NCBI GenBank assembly: GCA_943704525.1
Contig: CALSCQ010001452.1
Coordinates: 1-29,057, forward strand
DNA length: 29,057 nt
From: Pigoraptor vietnamica
Taxonomy: Eukaryota; Opisthokonta; Filasterea
Direction of reading: 5' to 3'
Shown here: one piece after another, positions 1-17,382 of the stretch
Layout: every line of letters starts with the position of its first letter
Position numbering within the stretch: the stretch's first letter is position 1
Notes under the pieces: model-generated
What the model was told of the DNA's origin: nothing
What the model saw: only the letters and a program-made list of their open reading frames with translations
The model's database searches: none
Made by a program: the position numbers and the translations under genes

Positions 1-126
<126 letters not shown>

Positions 127-157
127 AGCGCAAAAGTCGCCCCAAATCACGACGCAC

Positions 158-240
158 CCATCGAGGGCCGTGGACGACGTCAAGTCCTGCGCCACGAGCG
201 AGAAGAGCTCCTGCGCGCGCGCCTCAATTTCCGTGTCCAT
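158..240 (-). CDS. 5' exon of an unidentified gene, cut by the window edge
   Basis: Reading leftwards from an ATG at 240-238, an open exon of about 27 codons begins MDTEIEARAQELFSLVAQDL. It ends at a good donor (GTGCGTCG, first base at 157). The intron then enters the (TG)n repeat, as other introns here do. The rest of the gene lies left of the window. The peptide is acidic and probably helical, with no signal peptide and no family I recognise. The ATG is the natural first start, because upstream sequence is AT-richer and promoter-like. The donor resembles those proven by frame joins elsewhere in the window, which is the main support. The gene is divergent from the Crinkler-type gene at 760. 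Confidence 0.5.
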
Positions 241-759
241 AGTGTCGTGGGAGAGAGGGCGACGCCCCCCACAGACACGACGCGACTTAAGAAGATCCTA
301 TGTCGAAACACGGAGGCTTCTTGCAAGCTGAGAAAGGAGAGCGACAGAGAGAAGAGCTCCCTTTGCTGCGTGTAATCGCAGAGAGATTTTGTATTGTCGA
401 TGAAAGGGGACCAAGTGGAAAGACTACTTTTCGTGACTGCGGTCTGGATTACGAAATAACCACAAATAAGTACTTTAATCCAAGCCACGAAAATAGATAT
501 ACCAGTACGATTTCCCATACACAACTTGTGTGCAATTGTACCAATGAAGCCTGTTGTGTGTGTGCCCAGCAGCCGCAATAGGGTTGATGCTAGGGTTAAG
601 GTTAGAGGCACTTCAACCGGCCGACACGATTCGTTACTCTCACGCAAAGCAAAAACAGCCGCGGCGAATCGACCAAAGCACACACAGACAGGCCCTCTTT
701 AAACTTCCCCCCCTGGTCGCCAGTGGCCGGCGGCGTGTGAGAGGAAAGAGAGCGCGGAA
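241..759. other. Intergenic region, likely divergent promoter
   Basis: This 519-bp stretch separates the divergent gene starts at 240 and 760. It is more AT-rich than the coding exons. It holds a telomere-like stretch (578-605: AGGGTT, then TAGGGTTAAGGTTAG). A 93-codon plus-strand frame at 300-581 has no recognisable domain and is not called. No clear TATA box was seen. Confidence 0.6.
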
Positions 760-4144
<3,385 letters not shown>

Positions 4145-4322
4145 TGAGAAAATTGTGTGCGATTACTAGTGCCGGCTCGCAAATGCAGCGTGGCGGAAGT
4201 CATTAAAAGCAGGCCGGTCGTTACGTTCAACCGATCGGCCCCTTTTTAAGCCCAAGCGACAACATACACTGATAGAAAGGGACGCACGCACAGCCGCACA
4301 CACGATTATAGATATGGATCTT
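4145..4322. other. Short convergent intergenic region
   Basis: This region lies between the stop codons of the Crinkler-type gene and the secreted-protein gene. An ATTAAA at about 4202 could act as a polyadenylation signal for the former. Nothing else was recognised. Confidence 0.4.
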
Positions 4323-5591
4323 TCATTCCGAATGATCGTTAAAATGGTAAATGGCTACTCCTTGTCGCAGGTTGGCCACGTTGCCGCGAAATTCCGTGTC
4401 AGAGTCCTCAGACCACGCAGCGTTGTAGATACCTTCTACGTACGCCTCGTAATCGCTGGGATCGTCGACGTTGCGGTCGTCCCAATAGGTGTTCCTAGAA
4501 TCAAAGCTGTCCTCAGTCTCCCAGTCCATGGGCTCCCAAAAGTCGTATTTGAAGAAGTCCATCATGTCCTCGTCGTCGCTGCAGTCTCGGTCGCTGCTCG
4601 ATAAGTCGACCCCGCCGACTCGCTGACGTCTGCTTCGCCGTCCGACACTTGATTGTCGACATCCGCGGAAAACGCGAACCCACGCCGAGGCTCTGAACCG
4701 ACCGGTACCGACCTCTCTTCGGTATCGAAGTAAATGCGGAGCGCGTCCACGGCGGATGCGAGGGGTTGATACTTGGACATGGCCCGCTGGCGGCAGAGCT
4801 CCAGCGCGGGAGTGCGCATGCACAGACCCCCCAAATGGGTCCACCACCCATTCGGAAGCAACGCGCGTCCACCGTCGTCGCCTTCGACGCGATCCCACGA
4901 CATCCCGTGGTAAGCGTCGCGAAGCGACAACTTCCCGCAGCCGCAAGCGTGAGAGTCAAAAAAGCGCTTAGCAGCGGTCAGACCTGCCTTCGGCTCTTCG
5001 TACTCGTTCCAGACTTGCCAATTAAACGTCTCCATTGGGTCGGCAAAGTCGTCGCATTCGTGCGAAAAGGGCGTGCCGGCGAGGGGACTCGACAGCGCCT
5101 CCCCCCCCGGGCTGCCCTCGAAGGGCGACGTCGCGCACGACCGACGCCATGTAGTGCCACAGCGACGTGTTGGCGTAGAAGATTCGCCCGAGGAACCCTT
5201 CCGTCCGCCTGCGCCGTGTTCCGCTCGGCTTGGGGTGCACAAATGGCGGCAGAGATGACCCATGCCCTGCTGGCCACTCGAAGATGACGGCGGAGTCGGT
5301 AAACCGGACGCGTTCATCCCCAGCAGCCTCGTCGCCGCACGCAGCGGGCTCGGTGCGGCGCACACCGCGACGAATGAACTTGCTGTCGTCAAGGTCGGCA
5401 TCGTCCAACATGGTACGGAGGATCTCGTGCTCGCACGCTTCGTTCGGCAGCGACCAGTCGATAATATGCCCCGTGCGCTCGTTCACCACAAAGTTCGTGT
5501 GGCTCGGAACGACCTTGCCGCACTCGCTCGGCGTGCTGAACACGAGGCTCAGGGCAATCGCGACGACGCCCAGTGCGCGATGCGCTGGCAT
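4323..5591 (-). CDS. Unrecognised secreted acidic protein, two frame breaks
   Basis: The start at 5591 opens with a convincing signal peptide (MPAHRALGVVAIALSLVFS, then TPSECGK), so the product should enter the ER. With two single-base corrections the frame encodes about 422 residues. The first third contains an NTS glycosylation sequon. The middle is rich in W, H and C (a CGCG pair, then WDRVEGDD). The last roughly 90 residues are strongly acidic and aromatic (DDEDMMDFFKYDFWEP and similar) and end at a TGA at 4325-4323. One extra base is implied in the C8 run at 5101-5108, and one missing base in the C4 run at 4610-4613. The coherent continuation of composition across both points argues for sequence errors rather than decay. 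No conserved domain was recognised and no introns are evident. It is tandem with the F-box gene, whose stop is 142 bp upstream. Confidence 0.6.
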
Positions 5592-5732
5592 GGCGGGGAA
5601 TGCGGCGGAAACAGCGTCTAGAAACGCGTCCGAGAACCACTCGTCTCTGGAGGACCCGTGGTCGAAATAGGGGTGGGGGAGGGGGGCGCACCACCAACGT
5701 GAATCGCGAAAAGCGGCGTGGTCGCGCTCGGT

Positions 5733-6673
5733 TCACAGTCCGTCATCGCCCATCCAGTTGTGACGCCGTGCAAAGCCACAATTTGCGCCCTTCGCGAACG
5801 TCCCCTCGCTGCCGACGCGGAAGAAGACAGAGGCGCCCGACGTCAGCGTCGTGTCGAACGTTTCCAAGACAAGGCCAGTATGGACGCCGCGGTACCTCTT
5901 CTCCGTGAGGCGAAACTGGTTGCCCACGTACATGTTGGGAACGCCCCCGACCTCGTCCTTTCCCCGCAGCCACACATGCAGCGCCGTGGACGGGTCTTCG
6001 CCAATCCGGAAAGCGTAGTCGGCCACACGGTGCGACTCGCTGCTGCTCACACGCGGGCTCGTCACGGCCAGGCGCCAGCGAAGGATGCACAACGACTGAA
6101 GCGCAGAGAATACGTCCGCACTGTCCGGTACGGCACTTTCGCTGAACTCGGCGAGCCACCGCCACTGCGACGGGGACGCCGAGAGCACAGTGGGATCCTC
6201 CGTGAAGTCGCAATCGAACGAGAGGATGTGACGCGGGGCAGCGAGCTCGCAAGCAGGGACGGCGGCAAACGGCAGCGGCGTCGGTGCCGGCGCTGGTACG
6301 GCACTGTCGCCCGCCCCAGCCTCATTGCGCTCTGCGTCCGACTCGCCGCTCCGTGCCACGGCACTGCCCGCGGCCGCACCTGCGGCGTCGTCCGACGGAA
6401 GGATGACAACATAGATGGCAGCGTCGCGCGCGTCTGCGGCTGTCGGCCACACGTGCGCACGTCCCGTGGAGCGCGACCTCCGCTCGTAAGGGAGCGCATT
6501 GCGCGTTGATCACGCCTGACAAGCGCGGGCCATCGGACGGGGAGGAGCCTGTTGATTTGCGTGCACGTGGACGCGAGGCAGGCGAGGTCGAAGGGGTCCA
6601 GTAGCTCGAGGGACAAGACCTCGTACCACAGCGTTTCCGGAAGAGAGAGCCACGGGGACGGTGTCTCGGCCAT
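5733..6673 (-). CDS. F-box protein, one frame break
   Basis: The start at 6673 is followed by an N-terminal F-box (residues about 9-50): LPETLWYEVLSLELLDPFDL, then LACLASTCTQINRLL. F-box proteins normally bind Skp1 in SCF ubiquitin ligases and present a substrate through their C-terminal part. Here that part (about 200 residues) has no LRR, WD40 or kelch repeats that I can see. It may be a beta-rich domain, with W/F-rich segments such as HILSFDCDFTEDP and FRLTEKRYRGVHTGL. An Ala/Pro-rich linker separates the two. The frame changes once near 6476-6480, after about 65 codons, consistent with one missing base. With it restored the protein is about 313 residues. Two CACGTG boxes lie 75-105 bp upstream. 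The substrate cannot be inferred. Confidence 0.72.
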
Positions 6674-7351
6674 GTGTGCGTCCGTCTCTCTCGCATTCCA
6701 CGGCAGCCGCAGTGCTAAGAGACTCGTAAAGTGGGCCGAGTCGGGCGGTCACGTGCGTCGATGGTCACGTGCCCGACTCCCGCGTGCCAGGGTCAATTAA
6801 TTTGTACTCATTGAAGCCATTCGACAATAGATTCACGCACCCAAGGTGGGTCAAGTTTACGTATTAACTATGACACACCCCCCGGATGAAATATTCAATA
6901 CACGTATGTCCAGACATTCCAGCAGCAGACTTCTCCCAGGACAGTTAATTTGATCGTATCACCAAAATAACCGCTAAAACGCCCCATCATCCAATGTAAG
7001 GTGCCCGTGACAACCCCCTAAGTTTGGGACGCCCAACACCCGGTGGCCCGATTCCACGACAACAACCCTCCATCTCCCTCCATCTCCCCCTCTCTTTTCG
7101 TCACACTCCCTTCTCCCTTTTCTTTGCAGCCTTAAACGTCCACGTGCGCACCATTCGTGCTCGTCGTTAGGAATATTCTCGAAAAGCGGTATCGCTTCTG
7201 CGTTGTGGGTGAATTTTTTCGAACGCTGGATGCGCGGTCGTCGCTCTCTACCATCACGCGAGTCGGGACGAAAGAGTCTTTCCTTGTCCGTTCGCGTCGC
7301 ACGTGAGGTCGGAATGGAGGGCTGACGTGTTTTGAAGGCGCTTCCACCACC
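6674..7351. other. Divergent promoter region with paired CACGTG boxes
   Basis: This 678-bp region separates the F-box gene (minus) from the membrane-protein gene (plus). It contains two GTCACGTG elements (6749-6775), one CCCCGGATG (6880-6888), and a TGACGTG (7323-7329) close to the ATG at 7352. The middle part (6790-6970) is AT-richer. No gene is called here. Confidence 0.5.
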
Positions 7352-10146
7352 ATGGCCGACCCGCCGTCTGACGAAGGGTCCACCCAGCTGCCGGGCATGG
7401 CGGATGCGGGTCCCAGCGAGGTCGCCCCGCCGACGCCTGCTGTGCGGAGCGCGCACGCTTCGGCGGCGACCTCGCCAAGCGTGCTTCGAAGAGACCCAAA
7501 TGCTGCAGAATCGCCGGAAGGGCCGCGGCGCGAGTCGCACCTGTCCCCGCTGCAGGCCCGACGGGCGGAGGGATCCGACGACAGCAGTTCAGGCTCCCGC
7601 TCGCCGGCGGCGCCGCGCATGTCCGCGTCGCTCGCGTCGGCGTCACAGGAAGGTGTGGGCACGATTGTGCGACGGCCAACCACGAAATCTTTGCCGACGT
7701 CGCATCGGAGGAAGTCGGTGTCGACGGCACTTTCCTCGGCGTACAATCGCTTCTTGGAGAAGTTTGTGGACAACGACGTCGAAGGGCCCGTCGATAAGGC
7801 GCACGCGCCCACGGAGTCCGGACCTTCGACGGAGACGCCGCGAATCGACCGCCGCGGCAGCATACGAAAATCGAGCGAACGGTCCGTCGCGGGGGGCATC
7901 GCGGCCCCGGTTCCGGCGGCTGTGAGACAGTCCTCGACCATATCGCCGTTTGCGATCGCCAAGGGACTCGAGGACGAAGCCATTGACGAGGAGGCATACG
8001 GCGTGTTGCCGGCCGTGCCGGAGCGTGCGGCCTCTCTGGCGCAGAACGTGGAGGTCGGCGGTGAGATGCCGGAGGGCGCCGTCGACGCGGTGGAAGTAGG
8101 CGAGGACGGTGCGGAATTTCTTCACATGACGGACACGTTCACGCGGTCACACGGCGAACTGACAACGACCGGAGAGTACGACTCGGTCTTTGTGGAGGAG
8201 ACGGGCCGGACGCGAGCGCGCGTGCTTGCCATTCTCAAGCTGAAGGTCATGTGCGTTGTCATTGGCGTGTGCGTCGCGTCGCTCTCGGTCGCCTACATGG
8301 CGCTGTGCGTGTTCCTGCTCGAGTCCTTCCATCCGACATCGTTCAAGTGAGTGGCTGCCGTGCGTCTCTCCACTGGCGCGCGCCCAAGATTTGCTTGCGC
8401 GTGTTGTGTTTGTGTCCAGTATGGATTTGTTCGCGTATTTGTTTGCGCATGTTATTGTACACATGTGCGTTTCGGCGCCTGCGCGAGAGTGAGTGCGGTG
8501 TGCTCTTGTGTGTGTGTTGGCGTGTGTAAGTGGGTGCAGGCGTGCCTATGTCAGCCCGCGTGCGCGCACACACGCACGTGTGTAACGTGCTCTCAATCGT
8601 CGTCGCCTAGTTCCGTCCCCTAACCTACCCTCCCTTCACTTGCAGCCACGTCGCGTCCGATCGTCAGTGGCTCTATCTCATCACGCAGTTCTGCGTGTGC
8701 ATATTTTGGATTCCAATGCCCTACGTCATTATTCGCTTTGTGTTCTCCGAGGACCTCGTTCCGCGCTACGTCCTCTACGTCAACATTGTCGGGTCGGTGG
8801 CGATTATCGTCTATCTCCTTGCAACGCAAGGGGCGGGCGTCTATAACGCGAGTCGCTGGTACTGGAACGCGCCACCGTACCTCGCGGCGCTCGTCGTCCT
8901 CATGCTGGACACGCGCGCCGTGTCGTCGGACAAGGTCATCGCGGTGATCCAGATGATACGGCGCAACGTGTTCAAGGGTCCGCGCGACGAGCCCCGCCGC
9001 AAGACATCGTCGGTGCGCATCGCCTTCGATTCGATCTCGAACGTGTTCAAATCGAGGTCAGGGGCCACGCGCACGTCGACCGCGAACCTGTCGAGCGTAG
9101 GGCCCGGGCAGAGGCCCGCGTGGGCGGAGCAGCTGTCTAGGGCGCTCGGCGGCGCGAACATTATGCAGCAGAGCATCATGCAAGGCAGCGTGGGGATTGG
9201 GCGCGACTCGACCGTATCAACGATGCAGCAGGTGGCGGGGTCGGGCGCCGCGCAAAATGTCGTGCAGAACTTGTTTGGCAAGTCGAAGACGGGGAAGCGG
9301 CGCTCGCCCATACGCCGTCTGCGCCGGTGGTGGGCCTCGCCGAACCGTCTCCTCGCGATGGCGGTGATCATACCGATCGGCATTGGGATCGTATACATGT
9401 TCTCTTTCCAGGTCGCCGTAGCAGAGTGGTACTCGCAGGACGACACGTCCGAGACGCAGCGCCGGCTCTACATCATCCTCGTGATCCCTGCGGCGTCGTT
9501 TGCGATCCAGCAGATGTCGATGAACGCATGCAAGAAGCTGCCCAAGATTCTCCTTCCGAACGCGTGGGCCCTCGCGACGTTCTGCCTGCTCACCGTCGCC
9601 CTCAGCAAGCGCCTCCTCCTCGCTGCGCTCGACGACATCAAGAGCATTGCGCTGTTCACGGCGCTCGTCGAACTCGGGCAGATGGTCGCAAACCTGACGG
9701 TGGACCTGCGCGCGGCGCTCGTTTACAAGCTGGTGCATGCGCGGCCGATCCCGCTGTCAATTCTGCGGTCGCGGACGCGCTTCGTCTTCCACATTCAGTT
9801 TTTCGTGCAGCGTCTCATCGTAGATTACGCGAGCACGCTCGTCGCGGGGATCACGATCATCATGGTCAACTTGTCGTACTTCTCCGGGGGGCGCGATTTT
9901 GTGTGGCGGGTCGTTGTGTCGATGGTGGTGCAGGTGGCGCTGCAGATTGTGTTTGCGCTGCCGTACCTGTGGGTCCTCGTGAAGAAGGACTTTCGCAAGT
10001 TCAACGTCATGTACGACCAGCGACGACAGCTGCTGCTCGTCTGCACGTTCCTCATGTTCGTCGTCGTCGTCGCGGCGTCGACGCAGATGATTCGGGCGAT
10101 GCAGAAGAACATCAGCCGTGTGACGGGCACGCAGCTGCCGTCGTGA
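7352..10146 (+). CDS. Polytopic membrane protein of unknown function
   Basis: Two exons (7352-8346 and 8646-10146) join in phase 2 through a GTGAGT...CAG intron and encode about 831 residues. The start has a good context (CCACCATGG). Residues 1-290 are Ser/Pro/Ala/Arg-rich, probably disordered and cytosolic, with basic RRxS-type sites that kinases could use. The first membrane segment lies just before the intron (MCVVIGVCVASLSVAYMALC). Exon 2 adds about ten more, for example LITQFCVCIFWIPMPYVIIR, IVGSVAIIVYLLA, MAVIIPIGIGIVYMF, RVVVSMVVQVALQIVFALPY and LLLVCTFLMFVVVVAAS. A roughly 110-residue hydrophilic loop follows the fourth segment. The protein ends shortly after the last segment. I recognise no transporter, channel or receptor signature. 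It could be a receptor-like or transport protein of a lineage-specific family. Confidence 0.8.
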
Positions 10147-10711
10147 GCGCTATCGCTGCCGGCGTATCTGCGCGATCTCCCTTTCTTTCGCTCTTCCTCT
10201 TCTCTCGCTATCGTTGAGGAACGGTCCCGACTGGGCGAACACGTCAGAGAAGAGATGTGTTTTTTTTTTCATCAGCACGTTCCGTTGCTTCTGCGCGTTG
10301 CGTTCCGCGTGTGCGTGCGTGTGCGTGTGCGTTATGCGTGTGCGTTTGCGTTTGCGTGGCGTGGCGTTACGTTGCGTTGCGGGTGTGCGTGCGTGTGCGT
10401 GTGCGTGTGCGTGCGCGGGTACGTGCATGCTCTGCGATACACAGTAGTGACATTCCATGGAACGAGAAAACCGTTCCGAAAACGAGTGCCGTTAGCGACG
10501 CGGTTGCAGCAGACTGATGGTAACTGGACCGCTAATCTTGCCGAGTGGTTGTCATGCATTTCTCATCACTCAGTATCCACGTCTTCGATCCTCCCCTCTT
10601 GCAATCACTCTGCTCTTTCCCTCGCTTTTTTCTCGCTCTCCCGCAGCCGCACATGCGCGCGCACTGCATCGCGGGACTGCAGAGCCCTCTGCTTTTGGCG
10701 CAGCGCACACA
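10147..10711. other. Intergenic spacer with GTGCGT-rich low-complexity DNA
   Basis: This spacer lies between the membrane-protein stop and the sedoheptulokinase start, both on the plus strand. It contains GTGCGT/GCGTTT-type simple sequence (about 10308-10430), pyrimidine-rich stretches and an ordinary 5' flank. No gene is supported. Confidence 0.5.
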
Positions 10712-13619
<2,908 letters not shown>

Positions 13620-13948
13620 CAGAGTAAACAAAGGACGGAGAGTGAAAGAGGGAATCCGCCTCTGTGTGTTACGAAGCTCTTACGGTTGCACACACAGTAC
13701 ACTCTAGCTATCTTCCACGCAGCCCGTGAAGTTGCGGTGTTGTGTGTTGGAACGACGCGCACGTAGTCGAGACTTCGAATCGAAACACCGTGCAAAACAA
13801 GGCGCTCCGAATTCAAACACATCCATTTTTTCAGTGCTAGGCACGCGGCGCCGGCCAGGGCAACCGCAGCCCGCAACGTCACGCCAATAAACATTCCAAC
13901 AACAGCAATCGAGTGAGGTCGCGACCGACACGCCGACACAGCATCGCC
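13620..13948. other. Convergent intergenic region
   Basis: These 329 bp separate the SHPK and CNOT9 stop codons. A plus-strand AATAAA at about 13885 could end the SHPK transcript. Nothing else was recognised. Confidence 0.45.
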
Positions 13949-15632
13949 TCACGGGGCCGTCATGCCCGCCTCCGACAGGTTCACGAGCAGCTGGTTCAGC
14001 CACCGCTTCGTCGTCGTGTCGTCCTTGAGACACGCCGCGAACGTCGAGTCGCGCAGGGGTTCCGGCAGGCATTGCCTAAGAGCCTCGCGCGCGCGCGGGT
14101 TGTCCGAGAGGCGGAGGTAGCAGCGGACGACGTGCTTGAGGAGGCGCGCGCTCTGGTCCTTCGTGAGCGCGTGCACCATCTTGCCGAGGATGGTCGCGAC
14201 GTGGAAAAAGCGCTCGTACGTCTGGCAAATGTACTGGAGGCCAATGTCGTCGAGGAGGATCTTCTGAACGATGAACGTGGCGACCGTCTTGGACAGCTCG
14301 CTTCCTTGCTCCATGATGCGCAGGCACAGCGGAATGATCTCGGTCGAGAGGAGAAAGGTCACGACGTCGCTGTCGTCCGTTTTGACGAGCGCGCCAATCA
14401 CGCCCAGGGATGTCAGGCGAAGGTACTCGAACGGGCGCGTCTTGCTCACGGTGTTGAGGAAGGGGTAGAGAAACAGCGGAATGTGTGCTGCGGGAGACGC
14501 GCGTTCGATTCAATCAGCACGCGACAGGGTAGGCTCAAAGTGAGATAAAAAAGGCAAACATGCACATGGAAAAAAGCGCCGCCGAATCGCAATGAGCGCG
14601 GCAGAGAAACGCACCGTTGAGAAAGAGGTTTCGCGTTTCGTTGTGCGAGGCGACGCACTGGAGGAGCGCGAGTGCGTTGCAGACGCGATTCGAACCATGC
14701 GCCGTCAGCGCCGGCGGCGAGAGAAGGGGATATATCGCGACAATTTCTTGCAATAGCGCAGCCATGGTGCCTGCACGCGGACTCGGGGTAAGGACGCGCA
14801 CACGCAGCATATACGCACACCACACACACACACGACAATAAAGATCCGACAAAATCTATGTGCAGAAGCGTGCAACGCCCTTCGCAGTTGAAAGAACACG
14901 TGACGCATGGAGAGCGACCACCATCGGCCGCAATCTTGTTACACTACGTGAAGCGTCGGCACATACCGAACGAATGCCAGAGAATGGGAGCAAGGTCAGG
15001 CACGGATTCTCGCTTCTTGCTGAGCTCAAGCAGCGCAGACTCCCTCTGCACACACGCCCGAGCAAGCGCGGATTGAGCAAAGGGAAAAGGAACAACCGAG
15101 TAAGACGAATGTGCACGTTATTGCCACTGTAGAAGACGCCGACATTAACGCTCGTAAGACACGGAAAGGCAGGGAAGAGGATGTACGCGAGAAGGACGAT
15201 AGCAAGAGAGCAACAAAGACAACCGAAGAGTACGAGGCAGAGGGAACGAGGGGACAGGAGGGCCGTGAAGAGAGAAGGCGATACCTGTTCCGTCTTGGTC
15301 AGCTCGAGCACGAGCGGATAAATCTTTTCCTTGTCGATGATCCCTTGCTGCAACGCATAGAATTAGAGAAATGAAACACGTGCGTCCGTGGGAGAAAGAA
15401 GAAGGCATATCACTCAACCGGCATAGAAGAAACGGTCCACGCGCCAACTACATAAAAAAATAACAAGCTCGCAGTATGCATCCGCAAAACACACGCACGC
15501 ACGCACGCACGCACGCCCACGGAGGGTGACACTCACCGTCGCCTGCGCTGCCCCTTGCGCCTGTCCCTGCCCTTGTACGTCGCGGCCGGGTTGTGTGAGC
15601 GGACCCATTTGCGGCAATCCACCGCCGTGCAT
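13949..15632 (-). CDS. CNOT9: CCR4-NOT complex subunit 9 (RCD1-like)
   Basis: Five coding exons on the minus strand (15632-15537, 15347-15285, 15045-14967, 14770-14615, 14487-13949) join in perfect phase and give about 310 residues. The armadillo-repeat core is almost the animal sequence, for example [59 protein letters not shown] and [19 protein letters not shown]9 is a core subunit of the CCR4-NOT deadenylase, where it binds the NOT1 scaffold and peptides of mRNA-specific adaptors and so links target recognition to poly(A) shortening. Residues 1-35 form a lineage-specific Gly/Gln-rich leader. The ATG at 15632 follows a likely acceptor (TTGGTTCAG, exon from 15637), so there is probably a 5'UTR intron. 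An in-frame ATG at 15697 would be used only if that intron were not spliced. Confidence 0.96.
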
Positions 15633-15637
15633 GCCGT

Positions 15638-16450
15638 GCTGAACCAAAAAAAAACAAACGTCAGAGTTTTGCCACAGCGCACGGACGATTAGGCACATCG
15701 TCACCAAAATAAAATACAAAATGCGCAAGAAAAAACACTTGGGCGTTCTCAGGATAAAGGACGGGATGCGATGCACACGTCGGTTACAACACACACCATG
15801 TGCGCCAGAGAGTGCATCCTCCCTCGCGATGCACGGCCTCAGCCGCTGTCTCCCACAAGCAAGGTGCGAACACAGGTCCCGCGCGTTGATCACGCAACGA
15901 AATGCGCTCGAAAATACTCAACGAACAAATGGAGAAAAGGCGCCAATGGTGCCAATCCACACGCGATTCCAAACAAAACGAGACGTGAGTCCACAACCGC
16001 AAGGGAAGATGCAACGCAACGTGCCAAAAGGGCCCCAACACAACGTGTCTTCTCTGTAGTGTGTGTGTGCTTCGCTCACAACGCCTGTCCGTTTTTGCAC
16101 GGGCAAATGCTCACGGCTCACTTGTTCCACCCCGGATGCACGATCGCCGTTGCCATCATAGGGACGTCATTTGCGACGATCACCAATTCATGCAACACGC
16201 AGTCGTTGTCGTAACGTGCGGCTTCATACTCTAGATTTGCCACTACTGCGTTTCGTGTGTAAAGAGAGCCCTCAGTTCGAGCACCAATGGAGACTTCAAT
16301 TCGAAAGAGACGAGACTGGAGCGCACACGCACAGCGCGCACGCGCAGCGCCGCAAGCTACCAACGCACGGCAGCACTCATAGTGACACCGGCGCAAACTG
16401 ATCCGCAGTCACACACCAACAGAGAGAGTTTTTCGTCACTGTGTCTGCCC
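15638..16450. other. Upstream region of CNOT9
   Basis: This 813-bp stretch lies between the CNOT9 start region and the Sec61-beta stop, both on the minus strand. It should hold the CNOT9 promoter and a 5'UTR exon that I cannot place. It contains one CCCCGGATG (16130-16138). No credible coding exon was found on either strand. Confidence 0.5.
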
Positions 16451-16584
16451 TTACGAGCGCATCATGCGGCCGTAGATGTGGAGGATGAAAACCGAAGCGA
16501 TGAAGACGAGGCTCATGACGAGAATGGGCACGGGGCCGCTGGGGCGAGCGCGGGACGCAGAGAGACACGGAATAAGCCACACGC

Positions 16585-16643
<59 letters not shown>

Positions 16644-17382
16644 AAGAAAGGAAAAAAGGCAAACGAAATGGGATGAGCAGATAAAGAGACACAGGGTAAT
16701 AGATGCAAGAGCTGAAAGAGCCAAAGACCGCCGACATGACACACGCAAATTGCATGCGATTGTCACGCTCATCTCCGCCATTTTACGCGACACTTACACC
16801 TTGAGGCCGGGCGCATCGTCCTGGTAGAAGCGCGTCGCACCACCGGCGCGCTTGCTCACAGACCCGGCGCGGCTGCTGTCAAGCAAGACTAGTAGATCAG
16901 CACACGATACCCCGTGACAATAATTAAGCACACCGTATCACACCAGATGTTCTCACCGCCACCATGAGCGGCAATGCCAACTAGAAGCGCACCTCGTTTT
17001 CCGGACGGGCCCGACGGAGCCTGCCCGCGGAGAGGCCGTGCCGGACGACGAGCCCGAGCGGGTGGCGGCGGACGAAGGCGACTTGATGGGCGTCGGCTAC
17101 ACACCAAAGTCCCAGCTCAGAATACTGAAAGCAGTCACTCGACGCACATACGACGCGAACATTTGTCTCGCTGAGTGTGACTCGTCCAAATATACCAAGC
17201 GCACTCGAAGCTTACAAAACATCATAAAGGACACGGAAGTCCATCCAATAGAGATCACATCATCTAAAACGTAAAGCGTACTCGGTCCAACCACAGACAC
17301 GGAGCAAGATAGAGTGCGTCAAGTGTGCAGCAAACAACTACAGTGCCAGTCCGTAATTTGTGCGCGCAAACGCACTCACCAT
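16451..17382 (-). CDS. SEC61B: Sec61 translocon beta subunit
   Basis: Four coding exons: 17382-17380 (only the ATG), 17096-16993, 16875-16798 and 16538-16451. They join as phases 0, 2 and 2 into a 90-residue tail-anchored protein, the usual size for the family. Exons 2 and 3 encode the Ser/Gly/Arg-rich cytosolic part, ending [11 protein letters not shown]. Exon 4 continues as [20 protein letters not shown] (the membrane anchor), then IYGRMMRS. The GLKVGP junction, spanning intron 3, is the family signature and fixes GTAAGTG as the donor. Sec61-beta is the small non-essential-pore subunit of the ER protein-conducting channel. It lies 472 bp from, and divergent to, ERp44. Intron 1 directly after the ATG is inferred from the ATG|GTGAGTG donor and the in-phase acceptor TGTGTAG. 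That first exon is the least certain part. Confidence 0.93.
16586..16641. repeat. Poly-A tract (A56) in a Sec61-beta intron
   Basis: An uninterrupted run of 56 A on the plus strand. It is a T56 run on the sense strand of Sec61-beta, inside intron 3 (16797-16539) and about 47 bases from the acceptor. Confidence 0.92.

Noticed and set aside
300-581. 93-codon plus-strand frame upstream of the Crinkler-type gene
   Set aside because: No domain, composition like intergenic DNA, and no splice link to a neighbour.
7132-7983. 283-codon minus-strand frame opposite the polytopic membrane protein
   Set aside because: Low-complexity Ser/Pro-rich shadow of the disordered N-terminus encoded on the plus strand.
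13913-14548. 211-codon plus-strand frame antisense to CNOT9
   Set aside because: It mirrors a very conserved CNOT9 exon and has no independent support.
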